DNA of 64,000 nt, from positions 62,001 to 126,000 of the forward strand of contig NZ_FQXG01000007.1 in NCBI RefSeq assembly GCF_900129905.1. The letters are read 5' to 3'. The notes under the pieces are model-generated. The model searched no databases. It was not told where the DNA came from and saw only the letters and a program-made list of their open reading frames with translations. The translations under genes were made by a program, and so were the position numbers. Positions 8,809 to 18,193 of this stretch are shown one piece after another; the stretch's first letter is position 1; every line of letters starts with the position of its first letter. Origin of the DNA: Ferrimonas marina. GTDB lineage: Bacteria > Pseudomonadota > Gammaproteobacteria > Enterobacterales > Shewanellaceae.

Positions 8809-9716
8809 TGCTGCCCCTGCCCCGCCATGGCAACGGCGTCGATCTCAGCCTGAAGGAGCTGCTGGCCCGGGCCGAGCACCAGACGCTGGTGCGCAGCCCG
8901 GACCAGGGTGCCGCCCGAGCCATCACCGCCGGTGAGCGGCTATCGCGCCAGCGTGGTCGGGGTATGGAGTTTGCCGAAGTGCGTGCTTACCAACCCGGCG
9001 ACGACATCCGCACCATCGACTGGCGTGTCACCGCCCGCACCGGCGCAGCGCACACCAAGCTGTTTCGTGATGAGCGCGAACGGCCCGTGCTGCTTTGCGT
9101 CGACCTGGGCAGCCGCCAGCACCTGGGTTCGCAGCTGTTACTGCAATCGGTTCAGGCCGGACACCTGGCCGCCCTGCTGGGCTGGCATGTGATGGCCCAC
9201 GGCGATCGCCTTGGCGGCATCGTCTGCAACGACGGTCAGCACAAGGAGCTCAAACCCCGCTCCCGCCGCGCCGGGCTGCTGCCCTTGCTGGAGGCCCTGG
9301 TGGAGCTGCACCCCCAACAAGCTCCCCAGGGGGAGTACTGGAGCGAGGCGCTGGAACGACTGCAGCACCTGGCCCGTCCCGGCTCGCTGGTGGTGATCAT
9401 TACCAACCCGCTGGGGCTGGATCCTGCCAGCCTGCAGAAGATCAAACGGGTCAAACGCCACGCCGAGGTGCGGCTATTTGCCATCACCGATCCCCTCTAC
9501 CAGCAGATGGCCCAGGTCAATCAACCCCTGCCGGTGCGACTGCCCGGCCAGGGCCAACCCAACTGGCTGGACCGACGCGGTGCCCAACAGCTGGCCCAGC
9601 GCTGGCAGCAGGCCTGGCAACAGGCGCAGCAACTCAGCCGTCAGTATGCGCTGCCACTGAGCGAAATCAGTGCCGGCCAGCCCCTGCAGAACCAGTGGCA
9701 ACAGCTTTGGATATGA
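8808..9716 (+). CDS. DUF58 domain protein
   Basis: Protein of 302 residues. The diagnostic DUF58 region RGRGMEFAEVRAYQPGDDIRTIDWR is split here by position (about residues 47-72), followed by a VWA-like fold (VLLCVDLGSRQHLGS). It is soluble, with no signal peptide. DUF58 proteins accompany MoxR ATPases and are proposed to act with the VWA partners. The stop overlaps the DUF4381 start as ATGA. Confidence 0.9.
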   Translation: MLPLPRHGNGVDLSLKELLARAEHQTLVRSPDQGAARAITAGERLSRQRGRGMEFAEVRAYQPGDDIRTIDWRVTARTGAAHTKLFRDERERPVLLCVDLGSRQHLGSQLLLQSVQAGHLAALLGWHVMAHGDRLGGIVCNDGQHKELKPRSRRAGLLPLLEALVELHPQQAPQGEYWSEALERLQHLARPGSLVVIITNPLGLDPASLQKIKRVKRHAEVRLFAITDPLYQQMAQVNQPLPVRLPGQGQPNWLDRRGAQQLAQRWQQAWQQAQQLSRQYALPLSEISAGQPLQNQWQQLWI

Positions 9717-10168
9717 ACCCTCTCGACGCCCTCAAGCCGATCCACCAACCTGCTGCCGTCGCTGCCTGGCCACCGGGTCCCGGAGCCTGGCTGGCGCTAT
9801 CGCTCCTACTCGCCCTTATCGGCCTGGCCCTTTGGTGGTGGCGCCGACATCGCCATAAGGTCGCGCCGAGCCGCCAGGCCCTGGCCCAGCTCGACGCCCT
9901 CAATCCCACTGATCCTGAGCTGGCCAGCCAGGTGGTGGCCCTGATCAAACGCACCGCCCTGGCCTACCTGCCACGGGAGCAGGTGGCGGATCTGCACGGT
10001 GCTGAGCTGCATCGCTTCCTCAACCAATGCCTGGGTACCACGGCGCCCTGGAACGAGCTGCTGGGCAACCCCTACCAAGCCAAGCCAAACCATGGCGGTG
10101 ACGCGCTGCGTCAGCAGGCCCGCTTGGTGCTACAACGCCTGCCCAAGATGGGGGAGCGCCATGCTTAG
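9713..10168 (+). CDS. DUF4381 membrane protein
   Basis: Protein of 151 residues beginning MNPLDALKPIHQP, with one transmembrane helix (WLALSLLLALIGLALWWWRR) and a cytoplasmic helical domain containing YLPREQVADLHG. This is the arrangement of DUF4381 proteins in MoxR/Bat operons. The start overlaps the DUF58 stop by 4 bases, and its end overlaps the next gene by 8, so translation is coupled. Role unknown. Confidence 0.85.
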   Translation: MNPLDALKPIHQPAAVAAWPPGPGAWLALSLLLALIGLALWWWRRHRHKVAPSRQALAQLDALNPTDPELASQVVALIKRTALAYLPREQVADLHGAELHRFLNQCLGTTAPWNELLGNPYQAKPNHGGDALRQQARLVLQRLPKMGERHA

Positions 10169-11129
10169 TCTTGCCTGGCCCTGGCTATTGCTGTTACTGC
10201 CGCTGCCCTGGCTGCTGCCCCGACGCCGCCCCGCCCAGGCCGCAGCCCTGCGCCTGCCCGGTGCCCTGGCCAAACAACTGCCGCTGGCCGCTGGCCCCAA
10301 ACCCAAAGCGCTGTGGCAAACCCTGGCGGCATTGGCCTGGCTGCTATTGGTAGTCGCCAGCACCCGCCCGCTTTGGCTGGGTGAGCCTGTGGCCTTAACC
10401 CGGGAAGGGCGGGATCTGATGGTGGCGGTGGATCTCTCCGGCTCCATGCAGATAGAGGACATGGAGCTCAATGGCCGGGTGGTGGATCGCTACACCGTAG
10501 TGCAATCGGTACTGGGAGAGTTTATCCAGCGTCGCGAAGGTGATCGCCTCGGCTTGATCCTGTTCGCTGATCAGGCCTACCTGCAGGCGCCGCTCACCTT
10601 CGACCGCGCCGCAGTGCGCCGCTACCTGACCGAGGCAGAGCTGGGCCTGGTAGGTACACAAACCGCCATTGGCGATGCCATCGCCCTGGCGGTCAAGCGC
10701 TTTGAGCAGCTCGAGCAAAGCTCAAGAGTGCTGGTGCTGCTAACCGATGGCGAGAACAACGCCGGTCGCTTTAGCCCTGAGCAAGCGGTGGATCTGGCCC
10801 GCCGGGCCGGGGTCACCCTATACACCATCGGGGTTGGCTCCTCGGAGATCAGCCAGCGCCGCCTGTTCGGCACCCGTACCGTGAACCCTTCGGCCGAGCT
10901 GGATCGGGCCGAGCAAACCTTTGCCCAGCATTCGGAGTCCACCGGCGGCGCCTACTTCCGTGCGCGCAATACCGCCGAGCTGGAGGCGATCTACAGCAAA
11001 CTGGATGAACTGGAACCCATCGCCCAGGGTGGTGCCCAGTGGCGCCCCCAGACCGAGCTGTACCATTGGCCGCTGGGTGCCGCCACCGCGCTATTGCTGC
11101 TACTGCTGCTGAGGAGGCGTCATGGCTGA
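10161..11129 (+). CDS. VWA-domain membrane protein, BatA-like
   Basis: Protein of 322 residues. Two N-terminal hydrophobic helices flank a basic stretch (LPRRRPAQ). A von Willebrand A domain follows, with the MIDAS motif DLSGSMQ near residue 92, TDGENNAG, and a C-terminal transmembrane helix (AATALLLLLLLRRR). This is the aerotolerance BatA layout: a membrane-anchored VWA domain facing the periplasm. ATG 10161 has a GGGGGAG ribosome site; the frame is open further upstream only because it runs through the DUF4381 gene. Confidence 0.88.
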   Translation: MLSLAWPWLLLLLPLPWLLPRRRPAQAAALRLPGALAKQLPLAAGPKPKALWQTLAALAWLLLVVASTRPLWLGEPVALTREGRDLMVAVDLSGSMQIEDMELNGRVVDRYTVVQSVLGEFIQRREGDRLGLILFADQAYLQAPLTFDRAAVRRYLTEAELGLVGTQTAIGDAIALAVKRFEQLEQSSRVLVLLTDGENNAGRFSPEQAVDLARRAGVTLYTIGVGSSEISQRRLFGTRTVNPSAELDRAEQTFAQHSESTGGAYFRARNTAELEAIYSKLDELEPIAQGGAQWRPQTELYHWPLGAATALLLLLLLRRRHG

Positions 11130-13032
11130 TTTTCACCTGGTACGCCCCTGGGTACTGCTGGGCTTGCTGCTGCTGCCGATCCTAGCCTGGTGGCTGCGTA
11201 AACACAGCCTCAATGGTCACCATTGGCAATCGCTGCTGCCGGCACATCTGCAATCGGCGCTGCTGCAGGGCGATCGCGAACAAAAGCCCTTGGGCTCCGC
11301 CCTGCCGCTGGCGCTGCTGGCGCTGATGCTGCTCTCGCTCTCCGGCCCCAGCTGGGATCGCCAGCCGGTACCGCTGTATCAGCTGCAGCAGGGCCGGGTG
11401 ATGGTGATGGATCTCTCCTACTCCATGTGGGCCACGGACCTCCCCCCCAACCGCATCACCCAGGCTCGCTTCAAGGCGTTGGATTTGCTGGAGCAACTGC
11501 CCGAGGGTGAGATGGGCCTGGTGGCCTACGCCGGCGACGCCTTTGCCTTGGCGCCGATGACCGACGACCGGGCCACCCTGGCCAACCTGATCCCGGTACT
11601 AGGCCCGGAGCTGATGCCTGCCCCCGGCTCCAACCTGCCCCGGGCCCTGTACGAAGCCGATCGCCTGCTGCGGGATGCCGGCTACCAGCAGGGTGAGATC
11701 CTGCTGCTGATTGACGACCTGCTGCCGGAGTACGCCGACGAGGTAATGGATCTGGCCGAGCGCCTGCCCTGGACTTTGAGGATGCTGACACTGGGTACCC
11801 GGGAGGGCGCCCCCATGGAACAGCCCAACGGCGATCTGGTGCGTGACCGCGCCGGTCAGGTCGCCCTGGCCCGCACCAACTTTGACCTGCTGGCCCGGGT
11901 AGCTCAAGCCAGTGGCGGCAGCCTGGTCCGCTACCAACCGGACGGCAGCGACGTTACCGCCCTAAGCCAGTCCCCCTCGCTGGCCGATGACAGTGCCCGC
12001 CACGACAGCCAGACCCACCAGCAATGGCTCGACCGTGGCGGCTTCCTGCTGCCACTGCTGCTGCTTCCCTTTGCCCTGCTGCTGCGTCGCCATGCCCTGC
12101 TGGCCCTGTTGCCACTGCTGATGCTTACTCCCAGCAGCGAGGCCAGCTGGTGGCAAACCCAGGATCAGCGCGGCCAGGCCGCGTTCGAGACGGGGGAGTA
12201 TGCCGAGGCCGCGCAGCTGTTTGACGATCCCGCCTGGCAAGGCACCGCGCACTACCGAGCCGGCCAGTACGAGCAGGCCCTGTCCGCCTTTGACGACGCC
12301 GACGACCTCACCAGCCGCTACAACGCCGGCAACGCCCTGGCGCAGCTGGGCGACTACGCCGAAGCGGCCGAGCGCTATCGCCAGGTACTGGCACAACAAC
12401 CGGACCACGCCGATGCCCAGGCCAACCTGGCGCTGATGGAACAGCTGCAGCAGGAGCAATCTCAACAGCAGGGCCAGGGCGAGCAGGAGGGCGATGGCGA
12501 ATCCGGCGATGACAGCCAGTCCGGTGAGGGTGAACAGCCCCCAGGGGATGACAGCGAGTCCGGCGAGCAGGGCGACGGGGCCAATCCCGATCAGCCCAGC
12601 GAAGAGCAAGGGCAACCTGACCCGAGCAACGGCGAGGGCGACGCCGAGAGCGAGCAGGGCAATGACGCTCAGCCTGATAATCAGCAAGCCCCGGAGCCAC
12701 GGGACAGCAGTGACCCCAGTTCCTCGGCGCCGCCCTCGGACAGCCCGGAGCCATCCTCGCCGCAAAGCCCGGACAGCGCCGAGCCGGAGCCGGGCCAGTC
12801 CAGCGAGGGCTCGGCCCAGCCAATGAACGAACAAGATGAGCAGACCGAGTCGCAAGCAGAGGCCCAGGCCGCCGCTGCGGCGGAATCTGACGGCGAGCAA
12901 GATGAGCTACTGCAGCGTCAACTGCGGCTGGTGCCGGATGATCCCGGCCAGCTGCTGCGCAACAAGATGGAACGGGAATACCAACGACGCCGAGCCGAAG
13001 GCAGTCTCAATCGGGAGCGAACCCAGTGGTAA
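11122..13032 (+). CDS. VWA-TPR fusion protein, BatB/BatC-like
   Basis: Protein of 636 residues that joins what are separate BatB and BatC genes elsewhere. N-terminal hydrophobic helices are followed by a VWA domain with MIDAS motif DLSYSM near residue 98, a hydrophobic segment at about 305-340, then TPR-like repeats (AAFETGEYAEAAQLF, YNAGNALAQLGDYAEAAERY). A 150-residue acidic, low-complexity tail rich in S, E, P, D and Q follows, ending in a basic helix (NKMEREYQRRRAEGS). It overlaps both neighbours by 7-8 bases. Confidence 0.9.
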   Translation: MADFHLVRPWVLLGLLLLPILAWWLRKHSLNGHHWQSLLPAHLQSALLQGDREQKPLGSALPLALLALMLLSLSGPSWDRQPVPLYQLQQGRVMVMDLSYSMWATDLPPNRITQARFKALDLLEQLPEGEMGLVAYAGDAFALAPMTDDRATLANLIPVLGPELMPAPGSNLPRALYEADRLLRDAGYQQGEILLLIDDLLPEYADEVMDLAERLPWTLRMLTLGTREGAPMEQPNGDLVRDRAGQVALARTNFDLLARVAQASGGSLVRYQPDGSDVTALSQSPSLADDSARHDSQTHQQWLDRGGFLLPLLLLPFALLLRRHALLALLPLLMLTPSSEASWWQTQDQRGQAAFETGEYAEAAQLFDDPAWQGTAHYRAGQYEQALSAFDDADDLTSRYNAGNALAQLGDYAEAAERYRQVLAQQPDHADAQANLALMEQLQQEQSQQQGQGEQEGDGESGDDSQSGEGEQPPGDDSESGEQGDGANPDQPSEEQGQPDPSNGEGDAESEQGNDAQPDNQQAPEPRDSSDPSSSAPPSDSPEPSSPQSPDSAEPEPGQSSEGSAQPMNEQDEQTESQAEAQAAAAAESDGEQDELLQRQLRLVPDDPGQLLRNKMEREYQRRRAEGSLNRERTQW

Positions 13033-14684
13033 CGAAGCGATTACTCTCCTTATTTGTGCCCATGGCACTGGCGCTGATGGCCTTGCCCAGTTGGGCCATC
13101 AGCCAGCTCAGCGCCACCGTGGATCAAAACCCGGTGATCCAGGGCCAGTCGGTCCAGCTGGTGGTGGAGGCGGATGCCTCGGCCGATCGGGAGGATCTGG
13201 ACCTGTCGGCGCTGGAGGCGGATTTTGCCATCGGCCGCACCAACATCAACAAGTCGACCCAGATCATCAACATGGAGATGCAGCGTGCCACCACCTGGAC
13301 CATCCTGTTGCTGCCCAAGCGTGCCGGCACCCTGACCATCCCGGCACTGGAGCTGGACGGGGTGTTAAGCCAGCCTATCCAGTTGCGGGTGCTGCCCCCG
13401 GAGCAGGCCAAAGAGCTGGGCCAGGTACCGCTGGCCTACATCGAAACCGAGCTGGACAGAAACCGGGTGCTGCCGGGCCAGCCGCTGATCCTGACCCTGA
13501 AACTGTTCCTTGGTGCTGAGCTGCAGCGCGGCAGTCTCAATGCGCCGGAACACCCGCAGCTGCAGCTGCAGCAGCTGGGTCAGGACCAGTCCAGCTCAGA
13601 GATCATCGAAGGCAAGCGCTACCATGTGATTGAGCGCCAGTACCTGATCAGCGGCGACACCCCCGGCGAGTACGATCTCGGTGCCGCCAACTTCCGCGGC
13701 GATCTGCTGGTCAGCGGCACCCGCCAGGACTTCTTTGCTCGCCCCCAGGCCCGCTCCATGTTCAGCCAGAGTGAGCCCATTCGCTTCACCATCGAACCTC
13801 GCCCGGTCAGCTACCAGGGCAGCTGGTTGGTGGCGGACATCGTCTCACTGTCGGACGATCTCGACACCGAGACGCGCTTTGAAGTGGGCCAACCCATCAC
13901 CCGCAACCTGCTGCTCTCTGCCATCGGCACCACCCCGGACAGCCTGCCGGAACTGACCCTGTCGGTGCCGGAGGGGCTGCGGCTCTACCCGGACAAAACC
14001 GAGCGAGGCGGTGGCCCGCGGGACGGTCAGCTGATCGCCCAGCTCAAACAGAGCGTGGCCATCGTGCCCAACCAACCAGGCAGCTACACCCTGCCCGCCC
14101 TTAAGGTGCCCTGGTGGAACGCCCGCCTGAAGCGGCAGGAGTGGGCAGAGCTGCCGGAACGCACCATCCAGGTTGAACCGGCCAGTGGCCTGGCCCCGGT
14201 GACCCCAGCGCTACCGCAACCGGAAACCCAGCCCGAGCCGATGGCGCCAGCCCAAACCGATGCGGGCTTCTGGCCCTGGCTCAGCCTGGGACTGGCCCTG
14301 TTATGGCTGGCCACCCTCTGGTGGGGCTGGCAGCGTCGCCGGCCGCAAGCGCAGCCAGCGGCACAACCGCAACTGCGACCGCTGCAGGCGGAGAAGGCCC
14401 TGCTCCAGGCCTGCAAAGACAACGATGCGGACAAGGCCCTGGCCACCCTGCCCCGCTGGGGTACCGAATTCCTGGGCCGGTCGGTTACACTGGCTCAACT
14501 GGGGCAGGCCCTGCCCAGCCTGGCCCAGCCTATCGCGGCACTGCAAAGCAGCCGCTACGGCTCAGATCCCCAGCCCTGGCAGGGGGATGCTCTGCAGGCA
14601 GCAGTCCGCGCGCTGCCGCCACCGCAGGCCAAAGGGGAGCCTTGCCACTTGCCGGCAATGGATCCCACAACCAGAATGTCCTAA
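13026..14684 (+). CDS. BatD-like protein
   Basis: Protein of 552 residues with a signal peptide (LLSLFVPMALALMALPSWA), a large periplasmic beta-rich region beginning with the BatD pattern ISQLSATVDQNPVIQGQS, and a transmembrane helix (WPWLSLGLALLWLATLWWGW) near residues 417-436 before a cytoplasmic tail. GTG 13026 is the likely start because it overlaps the preceding stop. It is the last gene of the MoxR/Bat operon and is thought to act in the envelope with the VWA proteins. Confidence 0.88.
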   Translation: MVTKRLLSLFVPMALALMALPSWAISQLSATVDQNPVIQGQSVQLVVEADASADREDLDLSALEADFAIGRTNINKSTQIINMEMQRATTWTILLLPKRAGTLTIPALELDGVLSQPIQLRVLPPEQAKELGQVPLAYIETELDRNRVLPGQPLILTLKLFLGAELQRGSLNAPEHPQLQLQQLGQDQSSSEIIEGKRYHVIERQYLISGDTPGEYDLGAANFRGDLLVSGTRQDFFARPQARSMFSQSEPIRFTIEPRPVSYQGSWLVADIVSLSDDLDTETRFEVGQPITRNLLLSAIGTTPDSLPELTLSVPEGLRLYPDKTERGGGPRDGQLIAQLKQSVAIVPNQPGSYTLPALKVPWWNARLKRQEWAELPERTIQVEPASGLAPVTPALPQPETQPEPMAPAQTDAGFWPWLSLGLALLWLATLWWGWQRRRPQAQPAAQPQLRPLQAEKALLQACKDNDADKALATLPRWGTEFLGRSVTLAQLGQALPSLAQPIAALQSSRYGSDPQPWQGDALQAAVRALPPPQAKGEPCHLPAMDPTTRMS

Positions 14685-14725
14685 CCCCCCTGTTTCAGGC
14701 GCAACAAGGAAGGCGCGAAGAAAAA

Positions 14726-15289
14726 ATGTTTGGCATAGGAAAGAAAAAAACGGCAGCCTCGGTCACTTCTGACATGATGAGCAAACAACGCCGCTATGAG
14801 GCGCTGGTGCGAGCTTTGCACGGCGACCTCTATCGCTACGCCTATTGGCTATGCCACGACCGCAGTGTCGCTGACGACCTGGTCCAGGAGACTTTCCTGC
14901 GCGCCTGGAAATCGCTGGACTCCCTCAAGGATGAAAAGGCCGCCAAAGCGTGGCTCATCACCATCCTAAGGCGGGAGAATGCCCGCCGGTTCGAACGCAA
15001 ACAATTTGATTTAACGGACATCGACGACTGCCAGGTGGCGGATCCCGTCGCCACCACGCCGGAGCAGGACGCCGAGCACTACCTGCTACGTCAGAAGATG
15101 GCCCTGCTGGAGCCGGAGTACCGCGAGCCTTTGCTTCTGCAAGTGCTGTACGGCTTCAGCGGTGACGAGATCGCCACGGTGCTGGAGCTGAACCGCAACA
15201 CCGTGATGACGCGCCTGTTCCGCGCACGAAACCAGTTGCGCGAAGCACTGGATGTCCAACACGCTGATAAGGGGCATCGCAATGGATGA
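14726..15289 (+). CDS. ECF-type RNA polymerase sigma factor
   Basis: Sigma-70 family protein of 187 residues. Region 2 is seen in YRYAYWLCHDRSVADDLVQETFLRAW and region 4 in YREPLLLQVLYGFSGDEIATVLELNRNTVMTRLFRARNQLRE. ATG 14726 has an AAGGAAGG ribosome site. It begins 42 bases after BatD and overlaps the following DUF3379 gene by 8 bases; that pairing is usual for this sigma group and suggests that the partner is its regulator. Confidence 0.92.
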   Translation: MFGIGKKKTAASVTSDMMSKQRRYEALVRALHGDLYRYAYWLCHDRSVADDLVQETFLRAWKSLDSLKDEKAAKAWLITILRRENARRFERKQFDLTDIDDCQVADPVATTPEQDAEHYLLRQKMALLEPEYREPLLLQVLYGFSGDEIATVLELNRNTVMTRLFRARNQLREALDVQHADKGHRNG

Positions 15290-15989
15290 ACTTGAATTTC
15301 GCCGGCGCATCTACGCCGAGCCCAACAGCAAGGATACTGAGCTGAAGCACGCCGCCGGGGAAGCCCCCGGTCGGGACGCCTTCTGGCAAGAGCTGCAGGC
15401 ACTGGATGCGCAGATAGGCCAGGCCGCCAAGATCCCGGTCCCCGATGACCTGGCTGATCGACTGCTGCTGCAACAGAACTTGGTGGTGCACAAACAACAG
15501 AAACGCCGACATCGCTGGCAGTTGGCGGCGGCCGCCTCGGTGGCCTTCGCCGTAGGTCTTACCTTTACCCTGAACCAGCGCACCCAGAATGACCTTGGTA
15601 CCCACGCCCTGGCCCACGTGGCCCACGAAGAGGGCTTTGTCGATACCATCGATGAAGGGGTAACCCTGACGGCGCTGAACACCAAGCTGGCGGCCCTTGG
15701 CGGGCGTATGGACAGCATGCCGGGCCAGATCTATTACGCCAACTTCTGCGACTTCGACGGCATCCGCTCACTGCATGTGGTGATGGGTTCGGAGCAGGGC
15801 CGTGTGACCCTGTTCTACATCCCCAAAGAGGGTAATCAACGCCTGCCTGAGCGCTTTGCCAACGATCGCTACCAGGGCCTGGGCAGCGACAACAGCAATG
15901 TGCATATGGCGGTGATCGGTACCGAGCAGCAACAAGGTCAGCTTAAGCCGCTAATGCAACAGATCAGCAACCACTACCAGAGCCTCTAG
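15282..15989 (+). CDS. DUF3379 protein, probable anti-sigma factor
   Basis: Protein of 235 residues. The N-terminal 75 residues are charged and helical (MDELEFRRRIYAEP) like anti-sigma domains. One transmembrane helix follows basic residues (RRHRWQLAAAASVAFAVGLTF), and the C-terminal part is periplasmic. The match to DUF3379 is from recalled pattern. Overlap with the ECF gene supports an anti-sigma role by inference. Confidence 0.8.
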   Translation: MDELEFRRRIYAEPNSKDTELKHAAGEAPGRDAFWQELQALDAQIGQAAKIPVPDDLADRLLLQQNLVVHKQQKRRHRWQLAAAASVAFAVGLTFTLNQRTQNDLGTHALAHVAHEEGFVDTIDEGVTLTALNTKLAALGGRMDSMPGQIYYANFCDFDGIRSLHVVMGSEQGRVTLFYIPKEGNQRLPERFANDRYQGLGSDNSNVHMAVIGTEQQQGQLKPLMQQISNHYQSL

Positions 15990-16009
15990 AGGTTTGGGTG
16001 AAGGCCGGG

Positions 16010-16480
16010 TCAGTCCTGACTGCTGCCCGGCAACACCATATCCAGGTGCATCACCCCGCCATCGTCGTAGGGCAACGAGCAGGCGCGAAAGCCAAAGTCC
16101 TCGTAGTAAGACTGCAGCGCCTGCTGCGCCGACAGGGTAATAGGCAGGGATGGCGCCACTGACAGGGCCCGGGCGATCCCCGCCTGCACCAGCTCCCGCC
16201 CCAGCGCCTGGCCCCGCGTGGCCTCGGTCAGAACGATGCGCCCCAACTTGATGGCGCTGTCGGTGGGGATCAAACGCAGGTAGCCTATCAACTGCTCGTT
16301 CTGGGTCACCAACAGGTGGTGGGCGATCTGGTCCTTGTCGTCCAGATCCGGGTAGAGGCTGCTCTGCTCAAGCTGAAATACCTGCTCGCGCAGTTTCAGC
16401 AACTCATACAGTTGGTTGACACTCAACTGCTGAAACGGCAGCCACTGCCAGGACACCTCAAAAACGTTATGACTGGTCAC
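16010..16480 (-). CDS. elaA: ElaA-like GNAT acetyltransferase
   Basis: N-acetyltransferase of 156 residues. The ElaA signature is visible at the N-terminus (LYELLKLREQVFQLEQ.S.YPDLDDKD), then the acetyl-CoA loop LGRIVLTEATRGQALGRELVQ and the C-terminal AQQALQSYYEDFGF. Substrate unknown. It is convergent with DUF3379 and divergent from putP. Confidence 0.88.
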   Translation of the reverse strand: MTSHNVFEVSWQWLPFQQLSVNQLYELLKLREQVFQLEQSSLYPDLDDKDQIAHHLLVTQNEQLIGYLRLIPTDSAIKLGRIVLTEATRGQALGRELVQAGIARALSVAPSLPITLSAQQALQSYYEDFGFRACSLPYDDGGVMHLDMVLPGSSQD

Positions 16481-16540
16481 CGTCTTACACCTCTGCTAGC
16501 ATTTTGCGCGCTTCCTTCCTAACCCCTTAAAAATATAAGC

Positions 16541-17980
16541 ATGATATCCACCGCCACCACCATCACTTTTTTTGCCTACCTGATCCTGTTGCTGGTGATC
16601 GGGACCCTGGCCTATAAAAACACCACCACCTCCTCCGACTACATCCTGGGCGGACGGAAGATGGGGCCAGCGGTAACGGCCCTGAGCGTGGGGGCATCGG
16701 ACATGTCCGGCTGGCTGCTGCTGGGTCTGCCCGGGGCGGTCTACCTGTCCGGCCTGTCCGAGGCCTGGATCGGCATCGGCCTGGTGCTGGGGGCCTGGGT
16801 CAACTGGCACCTGGTGGCCAAACGCCTGCGAGTCTACACCGAGTACACCCGCGACTCGCTGACCCTGCCGGACTTCCTCGAGCGCCGCTTCGAGGATACC
16901 GGGGTGCTGCGCCTTGTGGCCGCCTCCACCATCCTGCTGTTCTTCACCTTCTACACCTCCTCCGGCATGGTCGGTGGCGCCATCCTGTTTGAGCAGGTGT
17001 TTGGCCTGGACTACACCACCGCCCTGTTGATCGGCTCCGCCATTATCGTCTCCTATACCTTTGTCGGCGGCTTCTTTGCCGTCAGCTGGACCGATTTCTT
17101 CCAGGGGATCCTGATGCTGTTGGCCCTGCTGGTGGTGCCCATGGTGGTGTTCTCCTCCGACCGCTACGACCTGGCCATGGTGGAGCCGGCCATGCTGGAG
17201 CTGTTGCCGGAGAGCCTGTCGCTGATCGCCATCCTCTCCCTGCTGGCCTGGGGCCTGGGCTACTTCGGTCAGCCCCATATCCTGTCCCGCTTTATGGCCA
17301 TCGGCGACGTCAACCACCTGCCGGTGTCCCGTCGCATCGCCATGGGCTGGATGCTGCTCTCCCTGGTGGGTGCCCTAGCCACCGGCCTGGCCGGCGCGCT
17401 CTACTTCGCCGGTACCCCGCTGGATAACGCCGAGACCGTGTTTATCGAGCTGTCCAAGGTGCTGTTCAACCCCTGGGTCGCCGGCTTCCTGATCGCTGCC
17501 ATTCTCTCCGCCATCATGAGCACCATCGACTCCCAGCTGCTGGTGTGCAGCTCGGTGGTGACCGAAGACTTCTACCGCAAATGGCTGCGCCCTGACGCCA
17601 GCGAGCGGGAGCGGGTGATGGTGGGCCGTCTCACTGTGTTGGCGGTGGCGGTCCTGGCCACGGTGATCGCGCTGGATCCCCAGTCCACCGTGCTGGCGCT
17701 GGTCAGCTACGCCTGGGCCGGCTTCGGTGCCGCCTTTGGCCCGGTGATCCTGCTGTCGCTGTACTGGCGTGGCTACAGCCGCTTCGGCGCCATCGCCACC
17801 ATCCTGGTGGGTGCCATCACCGTGGTGGTATGGAAGCCACTCGAGGGCGGACTGTTTGACCTCTACGAGATCCTGCCGGGCTTTGTCTTTGCCACCCTGG
17901 CCGGGGTAGTGATCAGCAAGCTGCTGCCCCCCAGCAGCGAGGTACAAACCCTGCATCGCAGGTTTGAGCAGCAGCTCTAA
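16541..17980 (+). CDS. putP: Sodium/proline symporter PutP
   Basis: Sodium:solute symporter of 479 residues with about 13 membrane helices. Typical PutP blocks are YKNTTTSSDYILGGRKMGP, ALSVGASDMSGWLLLGLPG, LPDFLERRFED and the sodium-site region AAILSAIMSTIDSQLLVCSS. It imports proline with Na+. It is close to the usual length of about 500. No put regulator or putA is in the window. Confidence 0.93.
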   Translation: MISTATTITFFAYLILLLVIGTLAYKNTTTSSDYILGGRKMGPAVTALSVGASDMSGWLLLGLPGAVYLSGLSEAWIGIGLVLGAWVNWHLVAKRLRVYTEYTRDSLTLPDFLERRFEDTGVLRLVAASTILLFFTFYTSSGMVGGAILFEQVFGLDYTTALLIGSAIIVSYTFVGGFFAVSWTDFFQGILMLLALLVVPMVVFSSDRYDLAMVEPAMLELLPESLSLIAILSLLAWGLGYFGQPHILSRFMAIGDVNHLPVSRRIAMGWMLLSLVGALATGLAGALYFAGTPLDNAETVFIELSKVLFNPWVAGFLIAAILSAIMSTIDSQLLVCSSVVTEDFYRKWLRPDASERERVMVGRLTVLAVAVLATVIALDPQSTVLALVSYAWAGFGAAFGPVILLSLYWRGYSRFGAIATILVGAITVVVWKPLEGGLFDLYEILPGFVFATLAGVVISKLLPPSSEVQTLHRRFEQQL

Positions 17981-17993
17981 ACCGGGCGACAAC

Positions 17994-18020
17994 AAAGGGC
18001 GTATTTTACGCCCTTTTTAT
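17994..18020 (+). terminator. putP terminator
   Basis: AAAGGGCGTA / TACGCCCTTT 10-base stem with a 3-base loop, followed by TTATTT. Confidence 0.85.
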
Positions 18021-18105
18021 TTACCTCCACTTAAGCAAGCTGTTGCATTGTTCGCCAATTGCGGGACGATGCGCTCACTTTTGCTGCAGACACCCTCATT
18101 TTCCC

Positions 18106-18122
18106 CTCTGGTCGGATATGTC
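18106..18122 (+). promoter_or_regulatory. FadR-like operator upstream of first fadL
   Basis: CTCTGGTCGGATATGTC matches the FadR consensus core CTGGTCSGAYNTGT. It lies 72 bases before the likely ATG. It is in the opposite orientation to the site before the second fadL. Confidence 0.6.
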
Positions 18123-18193
18123 CAACTACCCCAACTCCCTATCATGCGGCGCAATTACTAAAACACTGCCTTGAAGTGAGAGAGCAAGTGAAG

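Noticed and set aside
11962-12900. 312-residue Leu-rich frame opposite the BatB/BatC acidic tail
   Set aside because: Its composition mirrors the GC-rich acidic repeats on the coding strand; no ribosome site or family.
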